Notes under the pieces: model-generated
The model's input: only the letters and a program-made list of their open reading frames with translations
The model's database searches: none
What the model was told of the DNA's origin: nothing
Made by a program: the position numbers and the translations under genes
Shown here: one piece after another, positions 43,245 to 51,791 of the stretch
Numbering within the stretch: position 1 is the first letter of the stretch
Layout: every line of letters begins with the position of its first letter
Origin: Helcobacillus massiliensis
Lineage (GTDB): Bacteria; Actinomycetota; Actinomycetes; Actinomycetales; Dermabacteraceae
Direction of reading: 5' to 3'
Length of the DNA: 64,000 bases
Assembly (NCBI RefSeq): GCF_014191425.1
Contig: NZ_JACHWP010000002.1
Location: 1 to 64,000 of the forward strand

Positions 43245-44128
43245 CACGAACGGAGTCCTTCGAACAGGTCGTCTTCCGGAATCGTCACCGGAATGCGGGA
43301 GAAGTGCAGGGTGTAGGCCTCCCACGGCCACACGAGGCGGCGCACCTCATTGGAGACCCAGAAGAACATGCCCTCCGGATCCACCTGGGTGGCGTGCGCC
43401 AGAAGCGCCCGGTCGCGGTACTCCAGGTAGTCGGAGACGTCCACCTTGGTGGTGATCGGGTTCTGCCGCAGCCCCTTGTACCAGGACAGGCGCTCCTCGT
43501 ACGGGGAGTCGAGGCCACGCTCCAGGTAGTACTCGTGGAACTCGTTCGCCTCCACCGCCGACATGCTCATGTTGTAGTACAGCTTCGAGATCTCCCACGG
43601 CTCGCCGAGCTCCGGCCGATAGGTGGGATCGGCGGCGAGCTCCCACGCCAGGATCGAGATCTTGTGGGTCATGATGTGGTCCGGGTGCGGGTAGTGCCCG
43701 TTCTCGTCATACGTGGTGAGCACGTGCGGGCGGCGCTCACGGATCAGCTGCACGAGGGGGCGTGCCGCCTCTTCGGTGCGCAGGAGCGCGAAGCACCCGT
43801 CGGGCAGGTCGGGGACGGGGTCCCCTTCGGGCAGGCCGGAGTCCACAAAGCCGAGCCACACGTGGTCGGCGCCGAGGACGTCGCGGGCCGCTTCCATTTC
43901 GCGGCGGCGCACGGCCGTGAGGTCCGCGAGCGCGTCGGGGTCATCCGCCATCGCGGGGTTGAGGATGTCTCCGCGTTCGCCGCCGGTGCAGGTGACGATG
44001 GTGACGTCCACCCCCTCGTGCACATATTTGGCGACGGCTGCCGCACCCTTGGACGCTTCGTCATCCGGGTGGGCGTGCACGGCCATCATGCGCAGCTTCT
44101 CGCGTGCGGGGCGGCTGTCAGCGCTCAA
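43244..44128 (-). CDS. mca: Mycothiol S-conjugate amidase
   Basis: The 294-residue LmbE-like zinc hydrolase has AVHAHPDDEASKGA and HYPHPDHIMTH metal motifs. Mca cleaves mycothiol conjugates to release mercapturic acids, a detoxification step specific to actinobacteria. MshB is the close alternative, but the long C-terminal half (SDYLEYRDRALLAHATQVDP, MFFWVS) fits Mca. I chose TTG at 44128 because AGGAG lies five bases upstream. An ATG at 44161 has no ribosome-binding sequence. Confidence 0.88.
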   Translation of the reverse strand: MSADSRPAREKLRMMAVHAHPDDEASKGAAAVAKYVHEGVDVTIVTCTGGERGDILNPAMADDPDALADLTAVRRREMEAARDVLGADHVWLGFVDSGLPEGDPVPDLPDGCFALLRTEEAARPLVQLIRERRPHVLTTYDENGHYPHPDHIMTHKISILAWELAADPTYRPELGEPWEISKLYYNMSMSAVEANEFHEYYLERGLDSPYEERLSWYKGLRQNPITTKVDVSDYLEYRDRALLAHATQVDPEGMFFWVSNEVRRLVWPWEAYTLHFSRIPVTIPEDDLFEGLRS

Positions 44129-44175
44129 TGTCTCTCCTAGCAGCAGAGGTCCTGGTCCCATGACACAATAGCCGC

Positions 44176-44586
44176 ATGCACGCCACCGAGTCCCGTTCCG
44201 AACGCCTGGCAGAGCGCTACGGCACGTCTCGCTCCGCTGGCCGCACCCTCGCCGCCCGGATCGGCATCGGGATCCTCGCTCTGGTGTTCCTCGCGACCGT
44301 CATCTGGGTGGGTCTGGTGGTCTCCTCCTCATCTCCGGTGAAGGTCACCACCACCGGCTACACCCACGTGTCCGATACGCAGATGCGGGTGAGCTTCGAG
44401 CTGAACACGAAGCCCGGCACCGCGGTGCGCTGCAGTGTGGAGGCGCTGAACGGGAACCGCGGCCAGGTGGGCTTCACCTCGGTGGAGGTTCCGCAGCAGA
44501 GTGAGCGGGTCTCCCACCATTCGGTGGTGGTGACCACTCAGCAGCCGGCGGTGTCCGGCGTCGTGAAGTCCTGCACTCCCCTCTGA
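44176..44586 (+). CDS. DUF4307 membrane protein
   Basis: The 136-residue protein has RLAERYG near the start, one membrane helix (IGIGILALVFLATVIWVGLV) and an extracytoplasmic beta domain, matching DUF4307. The family is actinobacterial, often next to mca and greA, and of unknown role. A CACAAT box lies six bases before the ATG. It is divergent from mca. Confidence 0.82.
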   Translation: MHATESRSERLAERYGTSRSAGRTLAARIGIGILALVFLATVIWVGLVVSSSSPVKVTTTGYTHVSDTQMRVSFELNTKPGTAVRCSVEALNGNRGQVGFTSVEVPQQSERVSHHSVVVTTQQPAVSGVVKSCTPL

Positions 44587-44716
44587 TCCGCACCTGCGCG
44601 TCCGCGCTGCGCCCGTGCCGGGCCGCGCGCCCGGATCCCTGTCCGCTCGCGGGAGTCCACCCCGTCGGCCGACGGGTTCTGTGACGAGGATCAGGGTCAT
44701 TCGGACACATGTGCGC

Positions 44717-44778
44717 TACAATGGTCGTCAACGCGGAAGCGAAACCTCAGGACGCATGCTTCGTCATGTGTCCTTTTT
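44717..44778 (+). promoter_or_regulatory. greA promoter with leader terminator (attenuator)
   Basis: TACAAT (44717-44722) is a good -10 box. About 30 bases on, GGACGCATG (44750-44758) pairs with CATGTGTCC (44765-44773) through nine pairs including one G-U. The loop is CTTCGT, and TTTTT follows. This is an intrinsic terminator inside the roughly 180-base greA leader. Transcription would end early unless the hairpin is avoided, so greA expression may be attenuated and a short leader RNA produced. Confidence 0.65.
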
Positions 44779-44908
44779 CGTTGGCATGCTGACCGCGATG
44801 CCGCGGGCGCACGGCCGCCCTCCCGCCGCACAGATGCGAGGGAGCTGTCGTGGGTGCGCACCGCCACTCAGACTCGACTGTCCATTGAACTGACCCAGGA
44901 GAACAACG

Positions 44909-45412
44909 ATGAGCGAGAACCAGCAGGGTGCCTGGCTGACCCAGGACGCCTTCGACCGACTCGAGGCAGAGCTTGCGGAGCTCGAGGGTCCGCGCCGCTC
45001 CGAGATCGTGGAGCGCATCTCCGCTGCTCGCGACGAGGGCGACCTCAAGGAGAACGGCGGCTACCACGCCGCCCGTGAGGAGCTCGGCAAGCTGGAGGGC
45101 CGCATCGAGGAGCTCACCCACCTGCTGAAGACCGCGGTGGTCGGCGAGACCCCGAAGGATGACGGCGTGGTGGAGCCCGGCATGGTCGTCACCGTGGAGA
45201 TGGCCGGCAAGGAGCGCACCTTCCTGCTCGGCAACCGCGAGATCGCCGACGATGACGAGACCCTGGAGGTGTTCTCCTCCGAGTCGCCGCTCGGTCAGGC
45301 CATCTCCGGCTCCAGCGTCGGCCAGAAGATCGACTACACCGCACCGAACGGCAAGTCGATCCCCGTCACGATCGTGCGCTGCAGCCCGTACGATCCGAAG
45401 CGCGCCAAGTGA
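44909..45412 (+). CDS. greA: Transcription elongation factor GreA
   Basis: The 167-residue protein has the GreA coiled coil (FDRLEAELAELEGPRRSEIV, ISAARDEGDLKENGGYHAAR with the acidic tip) and the C-terminal globular domain (SPLGQAISGSSVGQKIDYTA). It rescues backtracked RNA polymerase by stimulating transcript cleavage. AGGAGAACAACG precedes the ATG. The leader carries a terminator hairpin, and a strong terminator follows the gene, so greA is monocistronic. Confidence 0.96.
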   Translation: MSENQQGAWLTQDAFDRLEAELAELEGPRRSEIVERISAARDEGDLKENGGYHAAREELGKLEGRIEELTHLLKTAVVGETPKDDGVVEPGMVVTVEMAGKERTFLLGNREIADDDETLEVFSSESPLGQAISGSSVGQKIDYTAPNGKSIPVTIVRCSPYDPKRAK

Positions 45413-45433
45413 CGCACCGATGAACTGACGAGC

Positions 45434-45467
45434 AGAAGGGCCGCATCCCCACGGATGCGGCCCTTCT
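45434..45467. terminator. Terminator between greA and the exporter gene
   Basis: A 15-bp perfect stem (45434-45448 with 45453-45467) has loop CCAC and sits between convergent genes. It is likely bidirectional. Confidence 0.87.
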
Positions 45468-45494
45468 GCTCTGTCGGCGGCTGGTTCGCCGGTG

Positions 45495-46769
45495 TCAGGA
45501 CTGGTCAGCGGCGTGCACACCGGTCGCCAGGAACTCCTTGTGGCGCCGCTCCAGTTCCCTGTAGTGCTGCTGCGCGGTCTCGTCCACGCCGAGGTCCGGG
45601 GCGGGGTCACGGCCGGTGAAGAAGAGGTACAGCGCGTTGATGAACGCCAGGAACGGGATCGCGAACAGGGCGCCCGTGATGCCGGCGATCATCGCGCCGC
45701 CCGCGACGCCGAGGAACACGGCCAGGGGGTGGAGCTCCACAGCGTGTCCCATCAGCAGGGGCTGCAGCACGTTGGATTCGAGCTGCTGCACCAGGATCAC
45801 CACGCCCACCATGATGAGCGCGATGATCGGGCCCTGCAGCACAAGGGCGATGAGGCAGGCGATCGCACCGGAGGCGACCGCACCGACCAGCGGCACGAAG
45901 CTGAACAGGAACACGATCAGCCAGATCGGCACCGCATACGGAGTCAGCGGGGCGGAGCTCGGAGCACCGGTGGCGCTGAGCACCAGGTCGATGATCACGA
46001 AGCCGAGTGCGATGCCGGTGGCATCCACAGCCGCCACCAGCACCTGGGTGCGCACGTAGGCGCTCAGCGCCTTCCAGCCGCGGCGGAAGCCCTCGTGCAC
46101 GGTCGGGCGGGACTGTGCCGGGAACAGGCCCACGATCCAGCGCCACACGCTGTGGCCGGAGCTGAGCAGGAAGAACAGGGTGAACAGGGCGATCAGCAGG
46201 CCGGTGCCGACATTGCCGACCATTGCGGCGGTCGCGACCGCACCGTTGACGATGGCGCCGGAGTTGGCCTGCAGCTTGTCCACCAGTTCACGCTGAGCCT
46301 CCGACACGGCCCCGCTGTCGATGTTGAGGGTGGTGGTGGCGAAGTCCCACAGCTGGTTGAAGCCCTTGACGGCGGCATCGGAGATGTCCTGCCAGGACGC
46401 GACGAGCTGACGGCCCGCCAGCACGAACATGCCGACCACCACGATGATCAGGCTGAGCAGCGCAATGGCGGCCGCGGCGGCGCGCGGAAGGAACGTGTGC
46501 TGTGTGAGCATCCGCACCAGGGGGTTCAGCAGGGAGGTGAGGAGGATCGCGACCAGGACGGGGATCACCAGTCCGGACAGCATCCCCATGCCCTTCACGA
46601 TGAGCCAGAGGCTGGCGACGATGACGATGAACCGCCACGCCCAGGCCCCGGCCCGGCGGATGCCGAGGGGAATCTCACGGGTCTCCTGACCGGCCGCGCC
46701 CTGGATCGAGGTGACCGGCTGCGCCAGGCGCTGGACCTGCCGCTGACGCGAACGCTTGGCTGCTTGCAT
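45495..46769 (-). CDS. AI-2E family transporter
   Basis: The 424-residue membrane protein has about eight hydrophobic segments and the family signature PIWLIVFLFSFVPLVGAVAS and PLLMGHAVELHPLAVFLGV near the end. Members export autoinducer-2, or in some cases ions; the substrate here is unknown. I chose the ATG at 46769, nine bases after AAGGAG. An ATG at 46787 overlaps that site. Confidence 0.87.
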   Translation of the reverse strand: MQAAKRSRQRQVQRLAQPVTSIQGAAGQETREIPLGIRRAGAWAWRFIVIVASLWLIVKGMGMLSGLVIPVLVAILLTSLLNPLVRMLTQHTFLPRAAAAAIALLSLIIVVVGMFVLAGRQLVASWQDISDAAVKGFNQLWDFATTTLNIDSGAVSEAQRELVDKLQANSGAIVNGAVATAAMVGNVGTGLLIALFTLFFLLSSGHSVWRWIVGLFPAQSRPTVHEGFRRGWKALSAYVRTQVLVAAVDATGIALGFVIIDLVLSATGAPSSAPLTPYAVPIWLIVFLFSFVPLVGAVASGAIACLIALVLQGPIIALIMVGVVILVQQLESNVLQPLLMGHAVELHPLAVFLGVAGGAMIAGITGALFAIPFLAFINALYLFFTGRDPAPDLGVDETAQQHYRELERRHKEFLATGVHAADQS

Positions 46770-46945
46770 GGAATCATGCTCCTTCATCTGCGGGAGGCCA
46801 TCCTACCGCTGGGGCCCGTGGTGTCCGGACCCCATCGGCCGCCCACCGCGACGTGCTGACGCGAGGCGGCGCATACGGCGCCACAGGCGATTATGACAGA
46901 ACGGACACGGCGTCCTCATGAGGGCCGATGATGGACAATGGCACC

Positions 46946-48091
46946 ATGACCATCAACATCGCCCCCTCCCAGCGCTCCACGGTCGGCATCGAATGGGAGA
47001 TGCTGCTCGTGGATCGGGACTCCGGTGAGTCGCGCCAGTGCGCGCCGTCGCTGCTGCAGTCCGTCCGTGACGTCCACGCGGGCACCTCCGGTGTGGTCGG
47101 CGAACTGCTGCAGAACACCGTGGAACTCGTCACCGACGTGTGCAGCACCGTCGCCGAAGCCGGTGAGGACCTCGCCCGCTCCCTGCAGCGCGTCCGCGAA
47201 GCGGGCGAACCCCTGCGGGTGGACGTCACCAGCATGGGCGCGCACCCCTACTCGCGGTGGGCCGACCAGATGGTGACCGACGATGCCCGCTACTCCACTC
47301 TCGTGGACCGCACCCAGTGGTGGGGCCGGCAGATGACGATCTACGGCGTGCACGTGCACGTCGGCATCGACCACCCGGCGAAGATGCTGCCGATCACCAA
47401 CGCGCTGCTCACGTACCTCCCCCACCTGCTGTGCCTGTCGGCCTCCTCCCCCTACTGGCAGGGCGAGGAGACCAGCTACGCCTCCAACCGGTCCCTCATG
47501 TTCCAGCAGCTGCCGACAGCGGGCCTGCCGCACATGTTCACCGAATGGCCGCAGTACGAGGCGTACATCAACGACATGACCACGATGGGGGTGATCGAGG
47601 AGGTCAACGAGATCCGCTGGGACATCCGGCCGGTCGCCGCCTTCGGCACCATCGAAGTGCGGGTCAGCGACGGACTGCCGTCCCTGCAGGAGGTCCTCGC
47701 CGTCGCCTCCCTCGTGCAGTGCCTCGTGGACGACTTCAGTGAGCGCCTCGACCGCGGAGAGGAGCTGCCGGTGATGGCGCCGTGGCAGATCGCGGAGAAC
47801 AAGTGGCGCGCCGCCCGGTACGGGATGGACGCGATCCTCGTGCTCGACCGCAACAACCGCGAAGAGCTGATCACGGACGCCCTGCCGGAGCTGATGGACC
47901 GCCTCGCCCCCGTTGCTGAACGCCTGGGGTGCACGCGCGAGTTCGAGGGGCTGAACCGCATCACCGAACTCGGTGCGTCCTATCAGCGACAGCGGGAAGT
48001 GGCGCACCAGCGGGGCCTGCCCGCGGTGGTCAAGCACCTCGTGGCCGAGACGGACGCCGGTCATCCGCTCGCACCAGAGCAGACCGCCTGA
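46946..48091 (+). CDS. Carboxylate-amine ligase, GCS2/YbdK family
   Basis: The 381-residue protein is a glutamate-cysteine ligase homologue of the YbdK type: STVGIEWEMLLVD, GELLQNTVELVTDVC, GVHVHVGIDHP and RWDIRPVAAFGTIEVRVSDG. YbdK proteins ligate glutamate to an amine weakly, and the natural product in mycothiol users is unclear. A GACAAT box lies six bases before the ATG at 46946, which supports this start over one at 46928. Confidence 0.85.
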   Translation: MTINIAPSQRSTVGIEWEMLLVDRDSGESRQCAPSLLQSVRDVHAGTSGVVGELLQNTVELVTDVCSTVAEAGEDLARSLQRVREAGEPLRVDVTSMGAHPYSRWADQMVTDDARYSTLVDRTQWWGRQMTIYGVHVHVGIDHPAKMLPITNALLTYLPHLLCLSASSPYWQGEETSYASNRSLMFQQLPTAGLPHMFTEWPQYEAYINDMTTMGVIEEVNEIRWDIRPVAAFGTIEVRVSDGLPSLQEVLAVASLVQCLVDDFSERLDRGEELPVMAPWQIAENKWRAARYGMDAILVLDRNNREELITDALPELMDRLAPVAERLGCTREFEGLNRITELGASYQRQREVAHQRGLPAVVKHLVAETDAGHPLAPEQTA

Positions 48092-48144
48092 TCTGCGACC
48101 TTCGGACGACGGATCGGCCGGTGGCTGCTTCCTAGACTGAGAGC

Positions 48145-48900
48145 ATGACCGATGCTGCTCTTCAGATGCAGGGCCTGCAGAAATCCTTCGCCGGTGTCCC
48201 TGTCGTCCACGACCTGTCCCTGTCCATTCCCCGCGGCTCGCTCTACGCGATCGTCGGCCCGAACGGCGCCGGCAAGACCACTGCCCTGTCGATGGCCACG
48301 GGTCTGCTGCGGCCCGATGCGGGCACCGCGCTGATCCTCGGCACCGATGTGTGGCAGCAGCCGACGGAGGCGAAGCGCCAGGTGGGCGTCCTCGCGGACG
48401 GCCTGCCCGTGTTCGACCGCCTCACCGGCCGCGAACTGCTCACCTACACCGGTCTGATCCGCGGCATCGATCCCGCGACAGTGGAGCAGCGCACCGATTC
48501 GCTCCTGGCAACCCTCGGCCTCGCCGATGCCGAGGGCAAACTGATCGTCGACTACTCCGCCGGTATGACGAAGAAGATCCTTCTGGCGAACGCGCTGCTG
48601 CACGCGCCGCGTCTGCTGGTGCTGGATGAGCCGCTCGAAGCGGTGGACCCGGTCTCAGCGCAGACGATCCGCTCCGTGCTGTCCAGCTATGTCGCCTCCG
48701 GCGGCACCGTGGTGATCTCTTCCCACGTGATGGAACTGGTGGAGGGGCTGTGCAGCCACGTCGCCATCATCACCGACGGCGCTGTCCGCACCGCTGGCAC
48801 CCTCGATGAGGTCCGCGCCGGCGGCACCCTGCAGGAACGCTTCCTCGAACTCGCCGGCGGTCAGGCCTCCCAGGGGGATCTGTCGTGGCTGAACCAGTGA
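48145..48900 (+). CDS. ABC transporter ATP-binding protein
   Basis: The 251-residue protein has Walker A GPNGAGKTT, a signature variant YSAGMTKKI, and Walker B LLVLDEPLEAVDP followed by SSHVMEL with the switch histidine. It belongs to the drug or export type of ABC ATPase. TAGACT lies six bases before the ATG (leaderless). The next gene, a large membrane protein, overlaps it by 16 bases and is the permease partner. Confidence 0.93.
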   Translation: MTDAALQMQGLQKSFAGVPVVHDLSLSIPRGSLYAIVGPNGAGKTTALSMATGLLRPDAGTALILGTDVWQQPTEAKRQVGVLADGLPVFDRLTGRELLTYTGLIRGIDPATVEQRTDSLLATLGLADAEGKLIVDYSAGMTKKILLANALLHAPRLLVLDEPLEAVDPVSAQTIRSVLSSYVASGGTVVISSHVMELVEGLCSHVAIITDGAVRTAGTLDEVRAGGTLQERFLELAGGQASQGDLSWLNQ

Positions 48901-50633
48901 CCCCCGCTCCCGCCGAGGGCGGCTCCTCCGCTGCCGTGCACACCGCCGGGCCCGTTCCGCTGCCCGGCGAGGGCGGCGACGCGCCCGCGAACGGGAAGGC
49001 GCCGTCGCTGACACCGCTGCTGATGAAGCTGCGGTGGACGATCACGCTGCGCCGCGCCCGCGCCACGCTCGCCGCCACGATCGGCGGCGCGATCGGTGTG
49101 CTGTATGCGCTGGGCGCGCTCGCGTTCGGCGGCCCCGCCCTGATCACGTCCGCGTCGGTGTCGGAGATCGGCGGGGCGTTCGCGCCGACCGCGGTCGGCA
49201 TCGGCGCGCTGCTCGTGCTCGCCTGGCTGCTCGCACCGGCCGTGGTCTCCGGCGCTGAGGACGCGCTCTCGCCCGCGAAGTTCGCGATCCTGGGCCGACG
49301 CGGCCGCGACCTCCAGCTGCCGATGCTGATCGCATCGCTCATCTCCCCCGCGATCATCCTGACCGCGCTGGCGATCGGTGTGCTCGGCGCCGCGCAGACG
49401 GTCATGCTGGTGCGGTTCCTCGCGGAGCGGCCCGCCGGTGCGATCAGCGGACTGGTGCTGCTTCTGCCGTCCCTGCTGGCAGGCCTGGCGATCTGCATTC
49501 TGCTGCCGCGCGCGATCGACGCGTTCCGCTCCACCCGCCAGTCCAGTCGTCGCAGCCGCGAGCTCGCGACAGGTCTCGGCATCATCGGCCTCCTGGTGGG
49601 GATGTACGGGTTCTCCCTCATCTCCAACGCGATCGCGGAGAGCCCGTCGGTCATCGACACGATCGTCCACTACGCCCTGCTGGTCCTGGGCGTCATCGCC
49701 TGGACCCCGCTGGGGGCGCCGTTCGCGATCCCGATGGACCTGCTGGAGGGCCGGTACGCGGCCGCTGTGGTGCGGATGCTGATCGCCTCGGTGACGATCG
49801 CTGTGCTGTGGCTGTGGTGGCGCCGCTCCCTGGAGCTGGCGCTGACGCAGGCGCTGCAGGGCGACAGCGCCGCGAAGTCGGAGAAGGTGACGGCGCTCGT
49901 GCCGCGCTTCCTGCGCTCCACGCCGTTCGGAGCATCCGTCGGCCGGTCGCTGAAGTACATGCGCCGCGACGCCCGCTACTCCATGGGCCTGCTGGTCCAG
50001 CCGGTGATGGTGGCGTTCATGGTGGGCATGTCGGTGATGTCGAACAATCCGTCGATGTCGATCTTCGCAACCGTGGTGGTGGCGTGGATGGCGGGTCTGC
50101 TGATCTACAACGACATCGGGATGGACGGCCCCGCGAACTGGGTGAACATCGTGGCCGGCATCCGCGGCCGCACCACCCTGGCGGCCCGCGCCGGAGTGTC
50201 GCTGATGTGGGCGGTTCCGATGCTGATCATCGTGACGGCCGTGATCGGTGTGCTGCACGACCTCGGCGGATACGCGGGTGTTCTGCTGCTGAGCGCGCTG
50301 GGCGTTGCCCTGTCGGGGACCGGCATCGGTGTGGCGACGGCCGCGTTCCTTCCGTTCGCGGCGCCGAAGCCCGGCTCGATGAAGAACTCCTCACCGATGG
50401 CGGCGTGGCTGCCCACCCTGGTGTCGATGCTGGTGACGTGGCTGCCGATGCTGCCGGCCATGGCGCTGATCGGTGCGAGCTTCGCGTTCGGCCAGTACCT
50501 CGCCTGGATCGGTGCCGTGATCGCCCTGGTGCTCGGTGCTGTCACCCTGTGGGCCGGCATCGTGCTCGGCGGGCGTCAGCTGGACCGTCACTGGCCGGAG
50601 GTGGCGCAGAAGGTGAAGACCTTCATCGGCTGA
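48885..50633 (+). CDS. ABC-2-like transporter permease
   Basis: The 582-residue protein has a disordered Ala/Pro N-terminus of about 40 residues, then around twelve hydrophobic segments (for example FLAERPAGAISGLVLLLPSL and ILIYND-like LLIYNDIGMDG). It is the membrane part of the exporter whose ATPase is encoded just upstream with overlap. The GTG start at 48885 lies inside the ATPase gene. The substrate cannot be predicted. Confidence 0.87.
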   Translation: MAEPVTPAPAEGGSSAAVHTAGPVPLPGEGGDAPANGKAPSLTPLLMKLRWTITLRRARATLAATIGGAIGVLYALGALAFGGPALITSASVSEIGGAFAPTAVGIGALLVLAWLLAPAVVSGAEDALSPAKFAILGRRGRDLQLPMLIASLISPAIILTALAIGVLGAAQTVMLVRFLAERPAGAISGLVLLLPSLLAGLAICILLPRAIDAFRSTRQSSRRSRELATGLGIIGLLVGMYGFSLISNAIAESPSVIDTIVHYALLVLGVIAWTPLGAPFAIPMDLLEGRYAAAVVRMLIASVTIAVLWLWWRRSLELALTQALQGDSAAKSEKVTALVPRFLRSTPFGASVGRSLKYMRRDARYSMGLLVQPVMVAFMVGMSVMSNNPSMSIFATVVVAWMAGLLIYNDIGMDGPANWVNIVAGIRGRTTLAARAGVSLMWAVPMLIIVTAVIGVLHDLGGYAGVLLLSALGVALSGTGIGVATAAFLPFAAPKPGSMKNSSPMAAWLPTLVSMLVTWLPMLPAMALIGASFAFGQYLAWIGAVIALVLGAVTLWAGIVLGGRQLDRHWPEVAQKVKTFIG

Positions 50634-50640
50634 GGGGTGC

Positions 50641-51108
50641 TCAGGCAGTGCGGGGCAGGTCCGCTGCCATGACGATGGCGTCCATGGCGCCGGCCGCGGT
50701 CCGGTAGTAGCCGCGGCGCACCCCGAGCTCCTCGTAGCCGGCTTCCCGGTAGAAGGCGCGGGCGCGCTCATTGTCCTCACGGACCTCCAGCAGCATGCGC
50801 TCTGCGCCCTCGGACAGCGCGGTCTCCTCCAGGTTCGCCAGCATCGCCTGCCCGATCCCCTGCCCGGGGCGGGTGGTGCCGATGGTGTGCAGGTCCGCGG
50901 TGTCGCCGGCGAGCATGATGCCGGCGTAGCCGATGATCTCCTCGCTCTCCGGGTCCACGGCCGCAATGTAGCGGCGGTCGCGGTGGCCGATCTCTTCGGC
51001 GAGCATGAAGACGTCCCACGCTTCGTCCGGGAACAGCGCGAGTTCGAGGAACGCGATCGCTTCGATGTCCTCGGGCTCCACGGGGCGCAGCAGCGCCGGG
51101 ACGCTCAT
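50641..51108 (-). CDS. rimI: Ribosomal-protein-alanine N-acetyltransferase RimI
   Basis: The 155-residue GNAT protein shows the acetyl-CoA loop TTRPGQGIGQAMLANLEE and the LEVREDNERARAFYREAGYE end typical of RimI. It acetylates the N-terminus of ribosomal protein S18 and is commonly encoded with the TsaB-TsaE-TsaD genes, as here. Its start overlaps the tsaB stop (ATGA). Confidence 0.92.
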   Translation of the reverse strand: MSVPALLRPVEPEDIEAIAFLELALFPDEAWDVFMLAEEIGHRDRRYIAAVDPESEEIIGYAGIMLAGDTADLHTIGTTRPGQGIGQAMLANLEETALSEGAERMLLEVREDNERARAFYREAGYEELGVRRGYYRTAAGAMDAIVMAADLPRTA

Positions 51109-51791
51109 CGCTTCCCGAGCGTGGATTTGCGGCCCGTGGGCTTCGCCGCGTCCGGCTCGCGCAGGTACAGCGGGTCCGTGGAGCCGAGCTCGTCACCGTC
51201 GCGCACCTGCTGGTTCGCGGCGCGGATGAGGAAACCGGCATCAACATGCCGCAGGTCCGCGGTCGGCGGCAGCTGCTCGGCGTACAGGTGGGCGCCGGCG
51301 CCGACGAGCGCGTCGCACCCCGTCAGTTCAGCGGCTGCATCGGCGGGTGCGGCGACCGTCGGCCCCAGAGTGCGGTGCACACGCACCTGCTCCCCCGCAT
51401 GCTCGATGCGGTACGCGGCGGCGTACACCTCGCGCCGGCGGGCGTCCAGGGCCACACCGACGGTCCCCGCGAGGGGATCCTGCTCGGCGGCCTGCAGCGC
51501 CAGCGCATCCAGGGAGCACAGGCCCCGCAGGCGCAGCCGCAGGACCGCGGCGATCGACCGGGCCGTCACGAGGCCGACCCGCAGGCCGGTGAACGGGCCG
51601 GGCCCGCGGCCCACCACGACCTCGGTGAGGTCGGAGCGGGCGGCTCCGGCATCATCCATCGCCGATTGGATCAGCGGCAGCAGCACTTCGTCATGGTGGC
51701 GGGCGCGGTCATCGGTGCGCACAGCGAGGATGCGGTCCTCGTCGGCCACCGCGACCGACACGGCACCGGAGGTGTCGATGCCGAGGATCAT
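51105..51791 (-). CDS. tsaB: tRNA threonylcarbamoyladenosine protein TsaB
   Basis: The 228-residue protein has the TsaB start MILGIDTSGAVSVAVADE and VVGRGPGPFTGLRVGL. TsaB supports TsaD in adding threonylcarbamoyl to A37 of ANN-reading tRNAs. It overlaps the Alr-TsaE gene upstream and rimI downstream by four bases each. tsaD is not in this window. Confidence 0.93.
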   Translation of the reverse strand: MILGIDTSGAVSVAVADEDRILAVRTDDRARHHDEVLLPLIQSAMDDAGAARSDLTEVVVGRGPGPFTGLRVGLVTARSIAAVLRLRLRGLCSLDALALQAAEQDPLAGTVGVALDARRREVYAAAYRIEHAGEQVRVHRTLGPTVAAPADAAAELTGCDALVGAGAHLYAEQLPPTADLRHVDAGFLIRAANQQVRDGDELGSTDPLYLREPDAAKPTGRKSTLGKR

